Below are positions 37,701-46,395 of a stretch of DNA of 64,000 nt, piece by piece (positions within the stretch are counted from its first letter, which is position 1; each line of letters starts with the position of its first letter). The translations under genes and the position numbers were made by a program. Below the pieces are notes generated by a model. It was not told the DNA's origin, ran no database searches, and worked only from the letters and a program-made list of their open reading frames with translations. The DNA comes from Flavobacteriales bacterium (lineage in GTDB: Bacteria > Bacteroidota > Bacteroidia > Flavobacteriales_C > GCA-002722245), in NCBI GenBank assembly GCA_947444925.1, contig CANFBW010000004.1:24010-88009 (forward strand). The letters run 5' to 3'.

Positions 37701-39135
37701 GTTGTTGTCGCAAAAATTGGCGGGCTTTACCAAAGGCGAAGCCGACGTTTTGCGAAAGGCGATGGGGAAAAAACAAAAGGATGTGCTTGATAAAATGCGT
37801 CCAAAGTTCATCGAAAAAGGAAAAGCGAAAGGACATGCGGAAGACAAGTTGGCGAAAATTTGGAAAGACTGGGAAGCATTTGCAGCCTATGCTTTCAATA
37901 AATCGCATTCTACTTGCTACGCACTTATTGCTTATCAAACTGCATACTTAAAGGCGCATTATCCTGCCGAATATATGGCTTCGGTGCTGAGCAACAATAT
38001 GAGCAATATCTCTGAGGTGACTTTCTTTATGGAAGAGTGCATGCGCATGGGAACGCCGGTATTGGGGCCTGATGTAAATGAATCGGTGTATAAATTTACC
38101 GTGAATGCATCAGGTGCAATTCGCTTTGGCTTGGGCGCCATTAAAGGAGTTGGCGAAGGAGCGGTAGAGGCAATTGTGGACGAAAGAAAAAAAGAAGGCA
38201 ACTACAAAAATATATTTGATTTGACCAAGCGTATCAATCTACGTGCAGCAAATAAAAAGTGCTTGGAAAACCTGGTTTTGGCTGGAGGTTTCGATTGTTT
38301 TAAAGGAACCCATCGCGCTCAATATTTCTTCAAAGCGAATGAAAAAGATTCTACTTTTTTAGAGAAGGCAGTGAAGTATGGCTTACAACTTCAAAACGAT
38401 GAAGGATCAAATCAGCAGTCTCTATTTGGTGCTGAAAGTGCTGTTGATTTGCCTGTGCCGCCCATTCCGCGTTGTGAAGAGTGGTCGAATATTCAAGCGC
38501 TCAACCAAGAAAAGGAGGTAGTAGGGATTTTTATTTCGGGTCATCCACTGAATGACTTCCGCCTTGAAATAGACAATTTCGTTAACAGTAATTTCCAACA
38601 AGTAAATGAAGATTTGCTGCGTTATAAAAACCGCGATCTGTCTTTTGCTGGTGTGGTCACTGAGGTGTCTGAAAAGGTTAGTAAAAATGGAAATCATTTT
38701 GGTATTCTTGCCATGGAAGATTATACGGCTTCGTACAAGTTTTTTCTTTTTGGTGAAGACTATCTGAAGTACCGTCGCTACTTGGTGATGGGGTCATTTT
38801 TGTACATTAAATCAAAGGTACAGGCGCGCAAGTTCAATGCAGATGAAATGGAGTTGAAGGTCAATAACATAGAATTGCTGTCAGACCTGCGTGAGAAGTT
38901 AGTGAAATCGGTGACCTTAAAACTTGACATAAAAAATCTAACTGAAACGTACTTAGAGGGATTGACACAGCTTGTAGACAAATATCCAGGCACTTGTCGG
39001 CTCAAAATAAATGTAGTAGATCCACTCGATAAAATCACCATAGAAATGCCGTCCCGCAGTAAAAAAGTCAGCATTAGCAACGAGTTTATGGAGGAGGCTA
39101 AGAAAAAATTTGAGCTCGATGTCAAGATCAATTAG
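34765..39135 (+). CDS. dnaE: DNA polymerase III alpha subunit with N-terminal 3'-5' exonuclease
   Basis: 1456 residues, replicative polymerase. Residues 1-190 form a DEDDh proofreading exonuclease (FDTETTG, HNATADVEA), a domain that E. coli supplies as separate DnaQ. The PHP domain begins near 258 (HLHNHSQYSIL). The palm has GPGRGSAAGS and PDIDIDF at about 686. ERF and tau-binding parts follow, with HhH (RKAMGKK...) and an OB fold (LSFAGVVTEV) near 1290. Length exceeds a normal DnaE by the size of the exonuclease. I recall such fusions in other Bacteroidota. Single gene with its own leader. Confidence 0.93.
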   Translation: MYLIFDTETTGLPRNWNAPISDTDNWPRCVQIAWQLHDDMGRLVESKDYLIQPEGYNIPFDAERIHGISTELAEEQGVDLSFVLRDFNRALSLCKFVVGQNLGFDLNIMGCELHRKAVDSKLAQLPVLDTCTEITATLCQLPGGRGGKFKLPTLTELHFHLFGQKFEEAHNATADVEATTRCFFELLRLGSFTTQQLQSNDAYIEAFQSFNTQSIALAGLVHVNLKEASNNIKVKQQKSKEGESKIVEIDTEILIDVPFSHLHNHSQYSILQSTTEVDDLVKAAADMNMPAVALTDLGNMMAAFDFVTALKKHNDGIAKQQKEAEEKGEVFSKQMLKGIVGCEFHVCKDRKNKSVKDNGYQIPVIAKNKKGYHNLAKLSSAGFIEGSYYVPRIDRDLLLHYKDNLIVFTGGLKGEIADLILNVGERQAEEAFLWWKENFGDDFYAQLTRHGLEEEKRVNDTLLKFCKLHNVKYFAANETFYLKKEDANAHDILLCVKEGEKKSTPIGKGRGFRYGFPNDEYYFKSGDEMKALFRDVPEAIITTNEIIAKVESYKLAADVLLPKFDIPDDFKVVEDEGDGGKRGENAFLHHLTMEGAKRRYPEMTPEIMERLDFELATIGKSGYPGYFLIVQDFIAKAREMGVSVGPGRGSAAGSAVAYCTGITNVDPIKYDLLFERFLNPERVSLPDIDIDFDDEGRQRVIDYVINKYGASQVAQIITYGTMAAKSSIRDTGRVLELPLFDADRISKLVPNMKLNKLFGMDEKQLKDSLNGDEVEMAKRLQEIYLKDDLEGQTLRQARILEGSVRNTGIHACGVIITPSDIRELLPVATAKDSEMWCTQFDNSVVESAGLLKMDFLGLKTLTLIKDAIVIIRDRHNILIDIDEIPLDDEKTYKLFQKGETVGIFQYESPGMQKHMKDLKPTVFADLIAMNALYRPGPIEYIPSFIKRKHGVEEITYDLADMEEYLKETYGITVYQEQVMLLSQKLAGFTKGEADVLRKAMGKKQKDVLDKMRPKFIEKGKAKGHAEDKLAKIWKDWEAFAAYAFNKSHSTCYALIAYQTAYLKAHYPAEYMASVLSNNMSNISEVTFFMEECMRMGTPVLGPDVNESVYKFTVNASGAIRFGLGAIKGVGEGAVEAIVDERKKEGNYKNIFDLTKRINLRAANKKCLENLVLAGGFDCFKGTHRAQYFFKANEKDSTFLEKAVKYGLQLQNDEGSNQQSLFGAESAVDLPVPPIPRCEEWSNIQALNQEKEVVGIFISGHPLNDFRLEIDNFVNSNFQQVNEDLLRYKNRDLSFAGVVTEVSEKVSKNGNHFGILAMEDYTASYKFFLFGEDYLKYRRYLVMGSFLYIKSKVQARKFNADEMELKVNNIELLSDLREKLVKSVTLKLDIKNLTETYLEGLTQLVDKYPGTCRLKINVVDPLDKITIEMPSRSKKVSISNEFMEEAKKKFELDVKIN

Positions 39136-39227
39136 TGTTAGCGTTGCTTTGCATTGACTATAGATTTTGTTTATAAATACTTCACAAAAATTGTCCCTAC
39201 ATCTATTTTCTTTCGCATAATTAAACC

Positions 39228-39235
39228 TAATTTTG
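39228..39235 (+). promoter_or_regulatory. -7 box of the thioredoxin gene
   Basis: TAATTTTG matches TAnnTTTG and ends 24 nt before the thioredoxin ATG. No clear TTG at -33 (only T-rich). Confidence 0.4.
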
Positions 39236-39259
39236 GCACAACAATTAAATTATACAACT

Positions 39260-39577
39260 ATGGCAATAGAATTCACAGATGCAAACTTCGAGGAGTTGGC
39301 GCTAAAATCAAATAAACCGGTATTGGTAGACTTTTGGGCAGAATGGTGCGGACCATGTAGAATGGTTGGTCCTATTGTGGAAGAGTTGTCTAATGAGTAC
39401 GACGGTCAAGCAATTATTGGAAAAGTAAACGTTGACAATAACCCTGGCATATCTGCAAAATACGGCATCAGAAATATTCCTACTATTCTATTCATAAAAA
39501 ATGGAGAAGTAGTTGACAAGCAAGTTGGCGCCGTGCCTAAAGCGGTGTTGGGCGACAAGTTGAAAGCTTGTTTGTAA
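39260..39577 (+). CDS. trxA: Thioredoxin
   Basis: 105 residues, the classic small cytoplasmic disulfide reductase. Active site WAEWCGPCRMVGP, cis-Pro loop RNIPTILFI and the GAVPK turn. The ATG at 39260 gives the canonical N-terminus MAIEFTDANFEEL; a TTG further upstream was rejected. Followed by a hairpin terminator. Confidence 0.95.
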   Translation: MAIEFTDANFEELALKSNKPVLVDFWAEWCGPCRMVGPIVEELSNEYDGQAIIGKVNVDNNPGISAKYGIRNIPTILFIKNGEVVDKQVGAVPKAVLGDKLKACL

Positions 39578-39596
39578 TACAAAATAATTGAATAAG

Positions 39597-39627
39597 AAAA
39601 GCCTTCCAAAACTTGGAGGGCTTTTTT
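39597..39627 (+). terminator. Rho-independent terminator of trxA
   Basis: AAAAGCCTTCCAA / TTGGAGGGCTTTTTT stem with one G-T pair and a short loop. Confidence 0.85.
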
Positions 39628-39945
39628 GTTTGCAGTGTACCGTCTTGAAAGAAGTTGGCACGTAAACAACTTGAAATATGGAAACACAAGAATAATAGGG
39701 GCAGCGCCGTAGTCAATGAGCTTAAAGTTTAGTCTTTAAATTAATGGTTATTTATGAAGTAGAAAAAGCAAGTATACCGAATGTACCGTTCTGAAATACA
39801 TGATTGACCTTCCCCTGAAAACTCTAGTTTAGACTGACTGAACAACAAGGAGGACATCATGATCGCTAAACTTGGAAGCATTGCTTTCTTGAGATTAGTA
39901 GATATCATAGCTTGTTGGTAATGATGGTCGTGAGTTGACGAAGAT
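39628..39945. other. Intergenic stretch, possible insertion-sequence remnant
   Basis: Contains no gene of normal size. At 39859-39921 a 20-codon frame (MIAKLGSIAFLRLVDIIACW) is preceded by AAGGAGGACATC, a perfect Shine-Dalgarno unlike its neighbours. The preceding CTTCCCCTGAAAACTC-type sequence resembles the end of an insertion sequence, but I cannot identify a family. Confidence 0.3.
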
Positions 39946-40050
39946 GGCGATAGGTCCTTCGGAGTACCTCAGGATGACAGGCTACTCTTCTATATGTGAG
40001 CGAAATTGGTCGCATTTGTCTTCCTGAGGTACTCCGAAGGATCTATCGCC
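39946..40050. repeat. REP-like palindrome (CCTTCGGAGTACCTCAGGATGACA family)
   Basis: Arms 39946-39979 and 40017-40050 are inverted repeats of 34 bp with two mismatches. The core CTTCGGAGTACCTCAGGA is the same as in the centre of the two MITE copies at 56453 and 63426, here without their outer inverted repeats. Confidence 0.85.
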
Positions 40051-40212
40051 CTTTACTTAATGCAACTTATCCGATTACTGCCTATCATAAAACCAGCATT
40101 CCTCTCGCAGTCTGCGCCAAGTGAATTTTTTATGGATCTAATTCTGTCCAAAAGAAAATTTCAAGGTTGAAATTTGATAAGTGTATTTTCAAATGGGCAC
40201 TTGCCACAAAAG

Positions 40213-40243
40213 AAAGCCTGTCGAAAAAATTTCGACAGGCTTT
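40213..40243 (-). terminator. Terminator of the T9SS beta-helix gene (minus strand)
   Basis: 14-bp perfect stem AAAGCCTGTCGAAA / TTTCGACAGGCTTT with a 3-nt loop, 18 bp after the stop codon. A short T stretch follows on the minus strand. Confidence 0.8.
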
Positions 40244-40260
40244 AAGAGATAGCGTTTCTT

Positions 40261-41955
40261 TTATTTCACATAAGTCATTTTAGTGCTTTTTTGGTCACCT
40301 TGAATAACGCTTACTGCGTAAATTCCAGGTTGTAAATCGTTCAATGAAAATGTACTTACATTACTTGTGCTGTATTGCAATTGTCCCATCAAGTTGTATA
40401 CTTCAATAGTAAAGACAGGGCTGGTTAAATTGCTTATTTGAATAACATTTTCACCTTGGTTGCTTATTAAAACAGCGCTTTCTTGTTTTTGAGCAGCTGA
40501 TGGTGCAAGGCAAAGGAAATTGTTGTCATGAAAATTGGCGAAGATCAAATTGTCCACATACATTGTAGTGTTGCACGTAAATGTGTTGTGGTGAATATCT
40601 GCTTTAGTAGCATCTATATATGGTCCTGTGATTTGCAAATCAGCTGCATGGGATGGACAAAAACCAAACAAGATTTTGTTGTTGTAAATCTGCGCGGCAC
40701 TATTTTGTAAATAGATATTTCCACCATAGCCTGAATAAGTAGCAAAATTGTTTTTTACAATGTTGTTTCTCACAATCAATTTGCTGTTGCTGTTGTCAAT
40801 GTATATTCCGCCTCCTGCAGCCTGTGTTACGCCGTTTTCAATGGTGAAATAGGCGATTGTTGTTGGATTTGTGATATTGGTAGCACTCAAAATTCGTGGA
40901 CCAGCAGCTTGTGTTCCCCCATTTGGGCCGTGAATAATGGTATGGTGGCTGGTGTCAGGCGTATTGTTGAAGTCGGGAGCAAAACCACCAATTAAACTTA
41001 TGCCATTTTGCACATTGATCATAGTGTAGAAATTTGAGTAACCTGCAGACTCTGTGTATGTACCTTCCGCAACGCGTACTTCCGTGTTTTGGTTAGTTAA
41101 AGCAATGGCAATACCCTTATTGATGTTGCGTACCGGAGCTGTTTTGGTTCCTGGATTTGAATCACTTCCGAAAATGGAAACATAAGCAGCATTAACACAG
41201 GGTGCGTAAGTTACGGGTTGACTCCAAACACCTTCGTTTGGTCCAGGGTTGAATACTGCTGGTTGTGCAGCAACATAAGAGTAGAATCGATACAAAATCA
41301 CATTTCCTTGCGTGTATGTATTTGTTGCTGTTGTATAAGAATAAGTGTAAGTGCCGTTAAGATTTGCTACTTGTGAGCCAACAATGTTTGTCGCGATATT
41401 TTGTTGTCCATTTTTTTGTGAAAACAGCTCAATATATGCTTGAATTTGATTGAAGGTAATCGAGAATTTAACGGAACCATCTTGATTGATTGCCAACTTC
41501 ATTGTGCCCGCACTTGGGTATTCGCAATTGAATTGAGGGGGGTTGGGATTGCAATTTGTTTGATTGATGAAGTAGGTCTGACTCCAGTTTCCTTCACTTG
41601 GGCCAGGAGTAAATACGGCTGGCTTTGCTTGCAAGTACGAATAAAATCGCGCCAATACAGCGTCGCCAGTTGCGTAGTTGCCTAAGGCAGTTGAATACGA
41701 ATAGGTATAAGTGCCATCGCCATTGTTCACCGCACTTGAAGTGATGTTTTGTGCAATGTTTTGTTGCCCGTTCTTCGATGCAAAAACCTCAACATATTGC
41801 TGCAAGCCTGTTAATTTAACGGTGAATTTCAAAGTGCTTACTGTTTGAGAAATGTAGGCATGACATTGTGCTGTAGCCTCATTAATGAAGCCTGTGACAA
41901 TCAGCAAACAAGTGGTAAGAAACACAGTTTTTAAACTAGTTAATTTTGTTTTCAT
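40261..41955 (-). CDS. T9SS-exported beta-helix protein with two N-terminal tandem modules
   Basis: 564 residues. A signal peptide (1-29) is followed by two homologous modules of about 110 residues (roughly 31-140 and 145-255). Each has FASKNGQQNIAQNI / FSQKNGQQNIATNI, NGTYTYSY, an RFYSY strand and PAVF(T/N)PGP. They look like carbohydrate-binding beta-sandwiches, not assigned to a CBM family. Then comes a DUF1565/pectate-lyase-like parallel beta-helix (YVSIFGSDSNPGTKTAPVRN) and a type A T9SS sorting domain. Likely a surface polysaccharide-binding or lyase protein. It begins the island of secreted glycan-active proteins. Confidence 0.72.
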   Translation of the reverse strand: MKTKLTSLKTVFLTTCLLIVTGFINEATAQCHAYISQTVSTLKFTVKLTGLQQYVEVFASKNGQQNIAQNITSSAVNNGDGTYTYSYSTALGNYATGDAVLARFYSYLQAKPAVFTPGPSEGNWSQTYFINQTNCNPNPPQFNCEYPSAGTMKLAINQDGSVKFSITFNQIQAYIELFSQKNGQQNIATNIVGSQVANLNGTYTYSYTTATNTYTQGNVILYRFYSYVAAQPAVFNPGPNEGVWSQPVTYAPCVNAAYVSIFGSDSNPGTKTAPVRNINKGIAIALTNQNTEVRVAEGTYTESAGYSNFYTMINVQNGISLIGGFAPDFNNTPDTSHHTIIHGPNGGTQAAGPRILSATNITNPTTIAYFTIENGVTQAAGGGIYIDNSNSKLIVRNNIVKNNFATYSGYGGNIYLQNSAAQIYNNKILFGFCPSHAADLQITGPYIDATKADIHHNTFTCNTTMYVDNLIFANFHDNNFLCLAPSAAQKQESAVLISNQGENVIQISNLTSPVFTIEVYNLMGQLQYSTSNVSTFSLNDLQPGIYAVSVIQGDQKSTKMTYVK

Positions 41956-42324
41956 TGTATTTGAATTTATTTACTGCTTACTCTGTTATAGATTTTCAGC
42001 ATCCTCTAATTGTTTGCGGATGAGAGCACAATTGTAAAATTATTTCAATCCTAGCACAATGATTTGTGTCACGAAGTAACTGTAATTACGATTGGTTTTG
42101 TTTGCATAGCGGTGTAGCGCTTTTGACTGTGCTGTGGATCACTAGTCCTGTTGATTTATTTCGGTTTGGTAACGGGATGATGCGAACTGTCAACTTGCAC
42201 TTATTGCTTTTGAAGCGAAATAGGTGAGTGTCAAGACATACTGGTCAAATACAACGCGCTAAAGACGAAACGCGGAGTGCAGTCTGGCAATAATTCAGGC
42301 GGAAATTTATGTAAAACAGCGCAA
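41956..42324. other. Intergenic stretch with nothing recognised
   Basis: Lies upstream of the beta-helix gene and downstream of the GH5 gene, both on the minus strand. I found no hairpin terminator, no repeat and no copy of the candidate ECF promoter. Confidence 0.4.
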
Positions 42325-44088
42325 TTAGTTCTTTTTCAACTCCAATGCATCTGCCATTCCTGGTAGTAATTTGTTTTCTGTATCCATGATGCCAAACCAT
42401 ACCTGCCAAGAGATGTCCATCTCTGAGAAAATTTCCCCCATCGTTTTAAAATAGGCGTTTAAGTCTTCAATTTTAGCCGCCTTTGGGTAGGCGCCCCATT
42501 CATTGCAAATCAAAGGCACTTGGTGGTCGAAGGCCCAGTTTTTTACTGTTGCCAATCTGTTTTTTATGAATTGCTTGTTTCCTTCTTTGTAATAATTGTG
42601 CATATTATTTTTTATCCATTGTGGTGTTCCACCAATGATGCCAAAGTCACGGTATTCGGTTGACCAACGTTCAGGGGAATATGGAAAGGGAATATTTTTT
42701 GTGCTGGCCATATTTGCCCAAGCAGCTCCTTGGTGTGAAAAAACGAAAGGATCATACATGTGAAAACAGTAGATCACATATTTATCTTTTAAAGGTTTGT
42801 TTTTTATTAGTTCATCCAAGCTGTACCATTTGGTGTCGCCAAAAATGATCGGACGTGTTTTGTCAACTTTTCGAATGGAGTCAATCATCATTTGCGCCAA
42901 TAAATTCCAATCGGCTTGGTCAATGTATTCGCCATCGGCCAAGCTCAAGCCAGGTTCGTTTGTCAATTCAAAGAAAAGATCTTCTCGTTTTTCGTTTGTA
43001 AAATGATGCGCAATTACTTTCCACAGCGAAGAAGTTGCTACTCTGAATTTTTGATCTTTTGACGAGTTGCGATTGTAGCTGCCGTCGTAGGCGTGGTAGT
43101 CAACTGTAAGAGACAATCCGTAACGCTTAGTCCACAAATTCATGGAGTCCAATAAAGTATACAGCATGGGTTCAATTTCTATTTTTTGATTGTTGCCGTT
43201 GAGCACATTGCGTCGATCAACTACGTACAAGTCAAAATCAATAGGAAAGCGTATTCCCAACAAGCCTTGTTCTGCTTGAAGTTTTATGGTTGCCTCGTTG
43301 TATTTCCAATCTTTGGTGTCGCCCGATTCAATTTTTTTTGCTTCCGCCCAGCTCGCCAAATTCATTCCCTTTGATAAATATTTTTTCGACAGGTCGTTTA
43401 ATGGACTTGATACATTTCCTTTTACCGCAAGTGGTGCTGGAATTTCAGCAGGTAAAATGGTCATGTTGTTTTCTTTTTTGTAGGATATTTCTTTGACAAA
43501 TCGAATGTCGTCAATTTGAAAACTGCCAGAAGTTTTATTGATATTCCATACTAATTTTATTGAATTGCTGAGGTTTAGCGCCACTTTTTTGCCCCAACCA
43601 CCCTGACTTAAATTTGAAAAGTCAATGGTGACCAAAGTCCAATCCGCCGCGGCTGCTACCGGAATAGAATAAAAATCGTAATCCGTTATTTCTGTCGTTT
43701 CCAATCGAAGTTCATGCGCTACCCCTTTGTGCCAATAGCTTAATCCTGCGCAAGAAGAAGGATTTAGCGAGGCAGTTTTTGCAACCGTTGTAGCAATCGC
43801 ATAATGCGGATCCCATTGGTAGTTTCCTTTGTCTAATATAACGTCCAAATGCAGCATTCCATCCGATTCATACCCTCCTGAGGTCACAAAACATTCTCGT
43901 TCCCACGAGTGTTGTTCAATGGCGCTTTTTCCTCCTCCTTGATTGTCGTTAAAAGTGTACCAATAGCCACCTAAATTGGTTTGAGAATTTCCGTCTTCAA
44001 AATCTTCAATCAATACAGTTGCACTTTGTGCTGCGGCATTAAGGACGAAACAAAAAATAAATAGGGGTAGTAGGCTGACTTTTTTCAT
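42325..44088 (-). CDS. GH5 endoglucanase with CBM11-like N-terminal module
   Basis: 587 residues with signal peptide (1-20). A beta-sandwich near 25-200 (LIEDFEDGNSQTNLGGYWYT, with WELV/FQIDDIRFV end) resembles CBM11, which binds beta-1,4 and mixed-linkage glucans. The GH5 barrel (about 230-580) shows acid/base Glu in FELTNEPGL (near 376), CFHMYDPFVF and nucleophile Glu in PLICNEWGAY (near 529). No T9SS sorting domain at the C-terminus, so it is likely periplasmic or released by another route. Cellulose or beta-glucan is the likely substrate. Confidence 0.85.
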   Translation of the reverse strand: MKKVSLLPLFIFCFVLNAAAQSATVLIEDFEDGNSQTNLGGYWYTFNDNQGGGKSAIEQHSWERECFVTSGGYESDGMLHLDVILDKGNYQWDPHYAIATTVAKTASLNPSSCAGLSYWHKGVAHELRLETTEITDYDFYSIPVAAAADWTLVTIDFSNLSQGGWGKKVALNLSNSIKLVWNINKTSGSFQIDDIRFVKEISYKKENNMTILPAEIPAPLAVKGNVSSPLNDLSKKYLSKGMNLASWAEAKKIESGDTKDWKYNEATIKLQAEQGLLGIRFPIDFDLYVVDRRNVLNGNNQKIEIEPMLYTLLDSMNLWTKRYGLSLTVDYHAYDGSYNRNSSKDQKFRVATSSLWKVIAHHFTNEKREDLFFELTNEPGLSLADGEYIDQADWNLLAQMMIDSIRKVDKTRPIIFGDTKWYSLDELIKNKPLKDKYVIYCFHMYDPFVFSHQGAAWANMASTKNIPFPYSPERWSTEYRDFGIIGGTPQWIKNNMHNYYKEGNKQFIKNRLATVKNWAFDHQVPLICNEWGAYPKAAKIEDLNAYFKTMGEIFSEMDISWQVWFGIMDTENKLLPGMADALELKKN

Positions 44089-44276
44089 CGTGCTGGGTTG
44101 TAAAATATTTCGTTTAATTTAAATAAAAATCCGAGAGCAGCAGCATTGTTCTCATTTGTTTTGCCAATGTTGCGCTGTGGCTTTTTATTGGACAAGATCA
44201 TTGACAATCATTTGATGAAATGAAAAAGTGTGCCAATCGTTTAAAAGTTGGAAATTGACATTATTAGTCATTGCCT

Positions 44277-44312
44277 TACCCAACCTTTTTTGTGTGAGGT
44301 TCGTATTTCTTG
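44277..44312 (+). promoter_or_regulatory. Candidate ECF-sigma promoter (copy 1)
   Basis: TACCCAACCT (44277-44286), 15 nt, CGTATTTCTTG (44302-44312), 50 nt before the beta-helix gene at 44363. The AACC/CGTA pairing and spacing resemble ECF promoters. Confidence 0.5.
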
Positions 44313-44362
44313 ATGAGCAGCTTTATTGATCAATTGAAGTGGTTCCAAAAAGGTAGTAAATT

Positions 44363-45574
44363 ATGAAAATGATGTTTCGGAATAGTTTGATTTTATTGAC
44401 AACAATATCAGTAGTCGTTAACCTTAATGCGCAAATAACATCAAGCTCGATAGTGTATAGTGGAAAGTCAAATATTGTCATTGATGGGAAGAAATTCACA
44501 AGCGGAACGGCAGGCGTGGCCATTACGTTAAGCAACTGCACAGACGTGGTTATTTCAAATTGTGAGTTTAGTTTGACCGGAAGTATTATAGGTGTTAAGT
44601 TAAACAATTGTAGTAATGTGGAGATTACGGCTTGCTATTTTGAAAACTTCCAATCAGGAGTTTATGCATTAAACTGTACAGGAGGATTAAATATTCATTG
44701 CAATTCATTTGTAAATGTAGCGGGGACAAAACCGCGCGGACAAATGGTACAGTTCAATACGTGCACGGGCGCAGGAAATAGGGTGAATTACAATACGCTC
44801 GATCATACTTTTGGAACAGGAAGTCCTGAAGATTTATTGAATATGTATGCCTCGTCGGGAACAACTTCTGATCCTATTCAAATTATTGGAAACCAGTTGC
44901 GTGGAGGAGGACCGAGTACTTCGGGCGGAGGTATCATGTTGGGCGACAACGGAAGTCATGATATTCGCTGTGAAGAAAATATTTTGGTAGATGTGGGTCA
45001 GTATGGAATATCTGCGCCCTCTGGTTCAAACATCACAATTATCAACAATAAAGTATACGGCGCAAAGGAAACCTGGACCAACGTTGGTATTTATGTTGGC
45101 TTGCAAAGTGAAATTACCGCAGGCTTTGCTTGCACGGGAAGCAGCATTCAGGTGAAAAACAATCAAGTGAATTTCACCAATAAAAATGGTGTTTCTAACG
45201 GTTGGTACAATTGCAGCTGTTGCACGGTAAGCAATCAAAGTGGCAATAATTTTAAATCGAGTATCACGTCGTCCATTATACCAACAAATATAATTCTCAA
45301 TACAACCTATTGTGGAACTATTGCTACGTCTTTGGTTGAAAACAAATCCATTGATGGTTTCACTGTGTACCCCAACCCGGTGAGCCATCAGTTGATTGTG
45401 AGTAATGCAGAAAAAATTGACAGTGTTTTGCTTTTCAATTCCATTTGACAAACAATGGCTTTGTCGGAATTTAGTGTTGAAAACACACAACTGCAAATTG
45501 ATGTGAGTCGATATCCTTCAGGTATTTATTTTATTCAAATTAACAATCAGATGAAAAAATTTGTGAAGCAATAA
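44363..45574 (+). pseudogene. T9SS beta-helix protein interrupted by in-frame TGA
   Basis: The full frame has 403 codons to TAA at 45572, but codon 362 (45446-45448) is TGA. Signal peptide ends ...NAQI. Residues 25-300 form a parallel beta-helix with N-rich turns (VVISNCEF, VEITACYF, ITIINNKVYG), like pectate lyases. The sorting domain starts TVYPNPVSHQLIV and is split: ...LLFNSI-stop-QTMALSEF..., where related domains have LGQ. So GGA (Gly) to TGA is the simple explanation. Without readthrough the protein loses the last strands needed for T9SS export. A candidate ECF promoter lies upstream. Confidence 0.8.
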
Positions 45575-45662
45575 TTTTAAGCGACTTAGAGGTTCTTTTT
45601 TTTTTGTTTTGTGAATAGTGCACTGGCGCATAAAATCGCTGTTTTTTTCTACTGCTTCAGTT

Positions 45663-45693
45663 CAGTACGGATCGCACGCTCAAATGGTTGGGT
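45663..45693 (-). promoter_or_regulatory. Candidate ECF-sigma promoter (copy 2, antisense)
   Basis: On the minus strand ACCCAACCA, 15 nt, CGTACTG: same core and same spacing as copies 1, 3 and 4. It points left into the back of the beta-helix pseudogene. Confidence 0.4.
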
Positions 45694-45831
45694 TTGTGGA
45701 AATATAAGCGATTTTCTTGTGTTTTCATTTATCTATGTTGTAATTTGTAGCGTTGATCAATATGAAAGAGAGGGGCTTTCTTGTTGATTTAGAAATTAAC
45801 TTGTAAAATCTTTTCTTTAATCATAAGGTAC

Positions 45832-46395
45832 TTGATTACAAACGATTTAATAGATAAATGTGTTCAAGACGATATTCGTGCGCAACTTGTGATGCATGAG
45901 CATTGCTTCAAGATGCTGATGCCAGTGTGCTATAAATTTGTGCGCGATGAAGAGATGGCACGCGAGATATACAATCAAGGTTTTTTAAAAATTTTAGATG
46001 GCTTGAAATACTTCGATCAAAACAAAGATTTTACGCAGTGGGCTAAAAAAATAATGATGAATAAGCTGATCGACGACTATAGATCTAAGAAGTCGCTTCA
46101 AAAATTGATCGATAGTAATATAGAGACCGATTATGCTTCAAATACAATTCGCTTAAAAGTAGAAAACAATTATATAAACCAGGCTGAAGAAGAAAGAGTA
46201 ACTTATTTATTGGCGAAACTTCCGCCAACAACACGTCGTGTTTTTGAGCTCTTTGCGTTGGAAGGTTATTCGCATCAAGAGATTAGTGATTTAATGAAAA
46301 TGTCAACTGGTACATCGAAGTGGCATGTGTCGAATGCAAGAGATTTATTAAAGCGTTTTGTTACAAGAAAATTAAATGTGGTGAGTCATGAATAG
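45832..46395 (+). CDS. ECF-type RNA polymerase sigma factor
   Basis: 187 residues. Region 2 (LMPVCYKFVRDEEMAREIYNQGFLKILDGL...FTQWAKKIMMNKLIDDYR) and region 4 (LPPTTRRVFELFALEGYSHQEISDLM, SKWHVSNARDLLKR) are clear, with no region 3. No ATG suits the N-terminus, so the start is probably the TTG at 45832. It overlaps the next gene by 8 nt. By position it is the natural candidate to recognise the TACCCAACCT-N15-CG(g)TAT elements nearby. No standard anti-sigma gene follows; the TM/barrel protein takes that place. Confidence 0.88.
   Translation: MITNDLIDKCVQDDIRAQLVMHEHCFKMLMPVCYKFVRDEEMAREIYNQGFLKILDGLKYFDQNKDFTQWAKKIMMNKLIDDYRSKKSLQKLIDSNIETDYASNTIRLKVENNYINQAEEERVTYLLAKLPPTTRRVFELFALEGYSHQEISDLMKMSTGTSKWHVSNARDLLKRFVTRKLNVVSHE

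Noticed and set aside
45367..45376. CCCCAACCC as another copy of the promoter element
   Set aside because: It encodes the YPNP motif of the sorting domain and has no CGTA at the right distance.
45026..45496. 156-residue minus-strand frame
   Set aside because: It lies wholly inside the beta-helix gene in antisense, with composition of a shadow frame and no domain. The antisense promoter-like element is reported separately.
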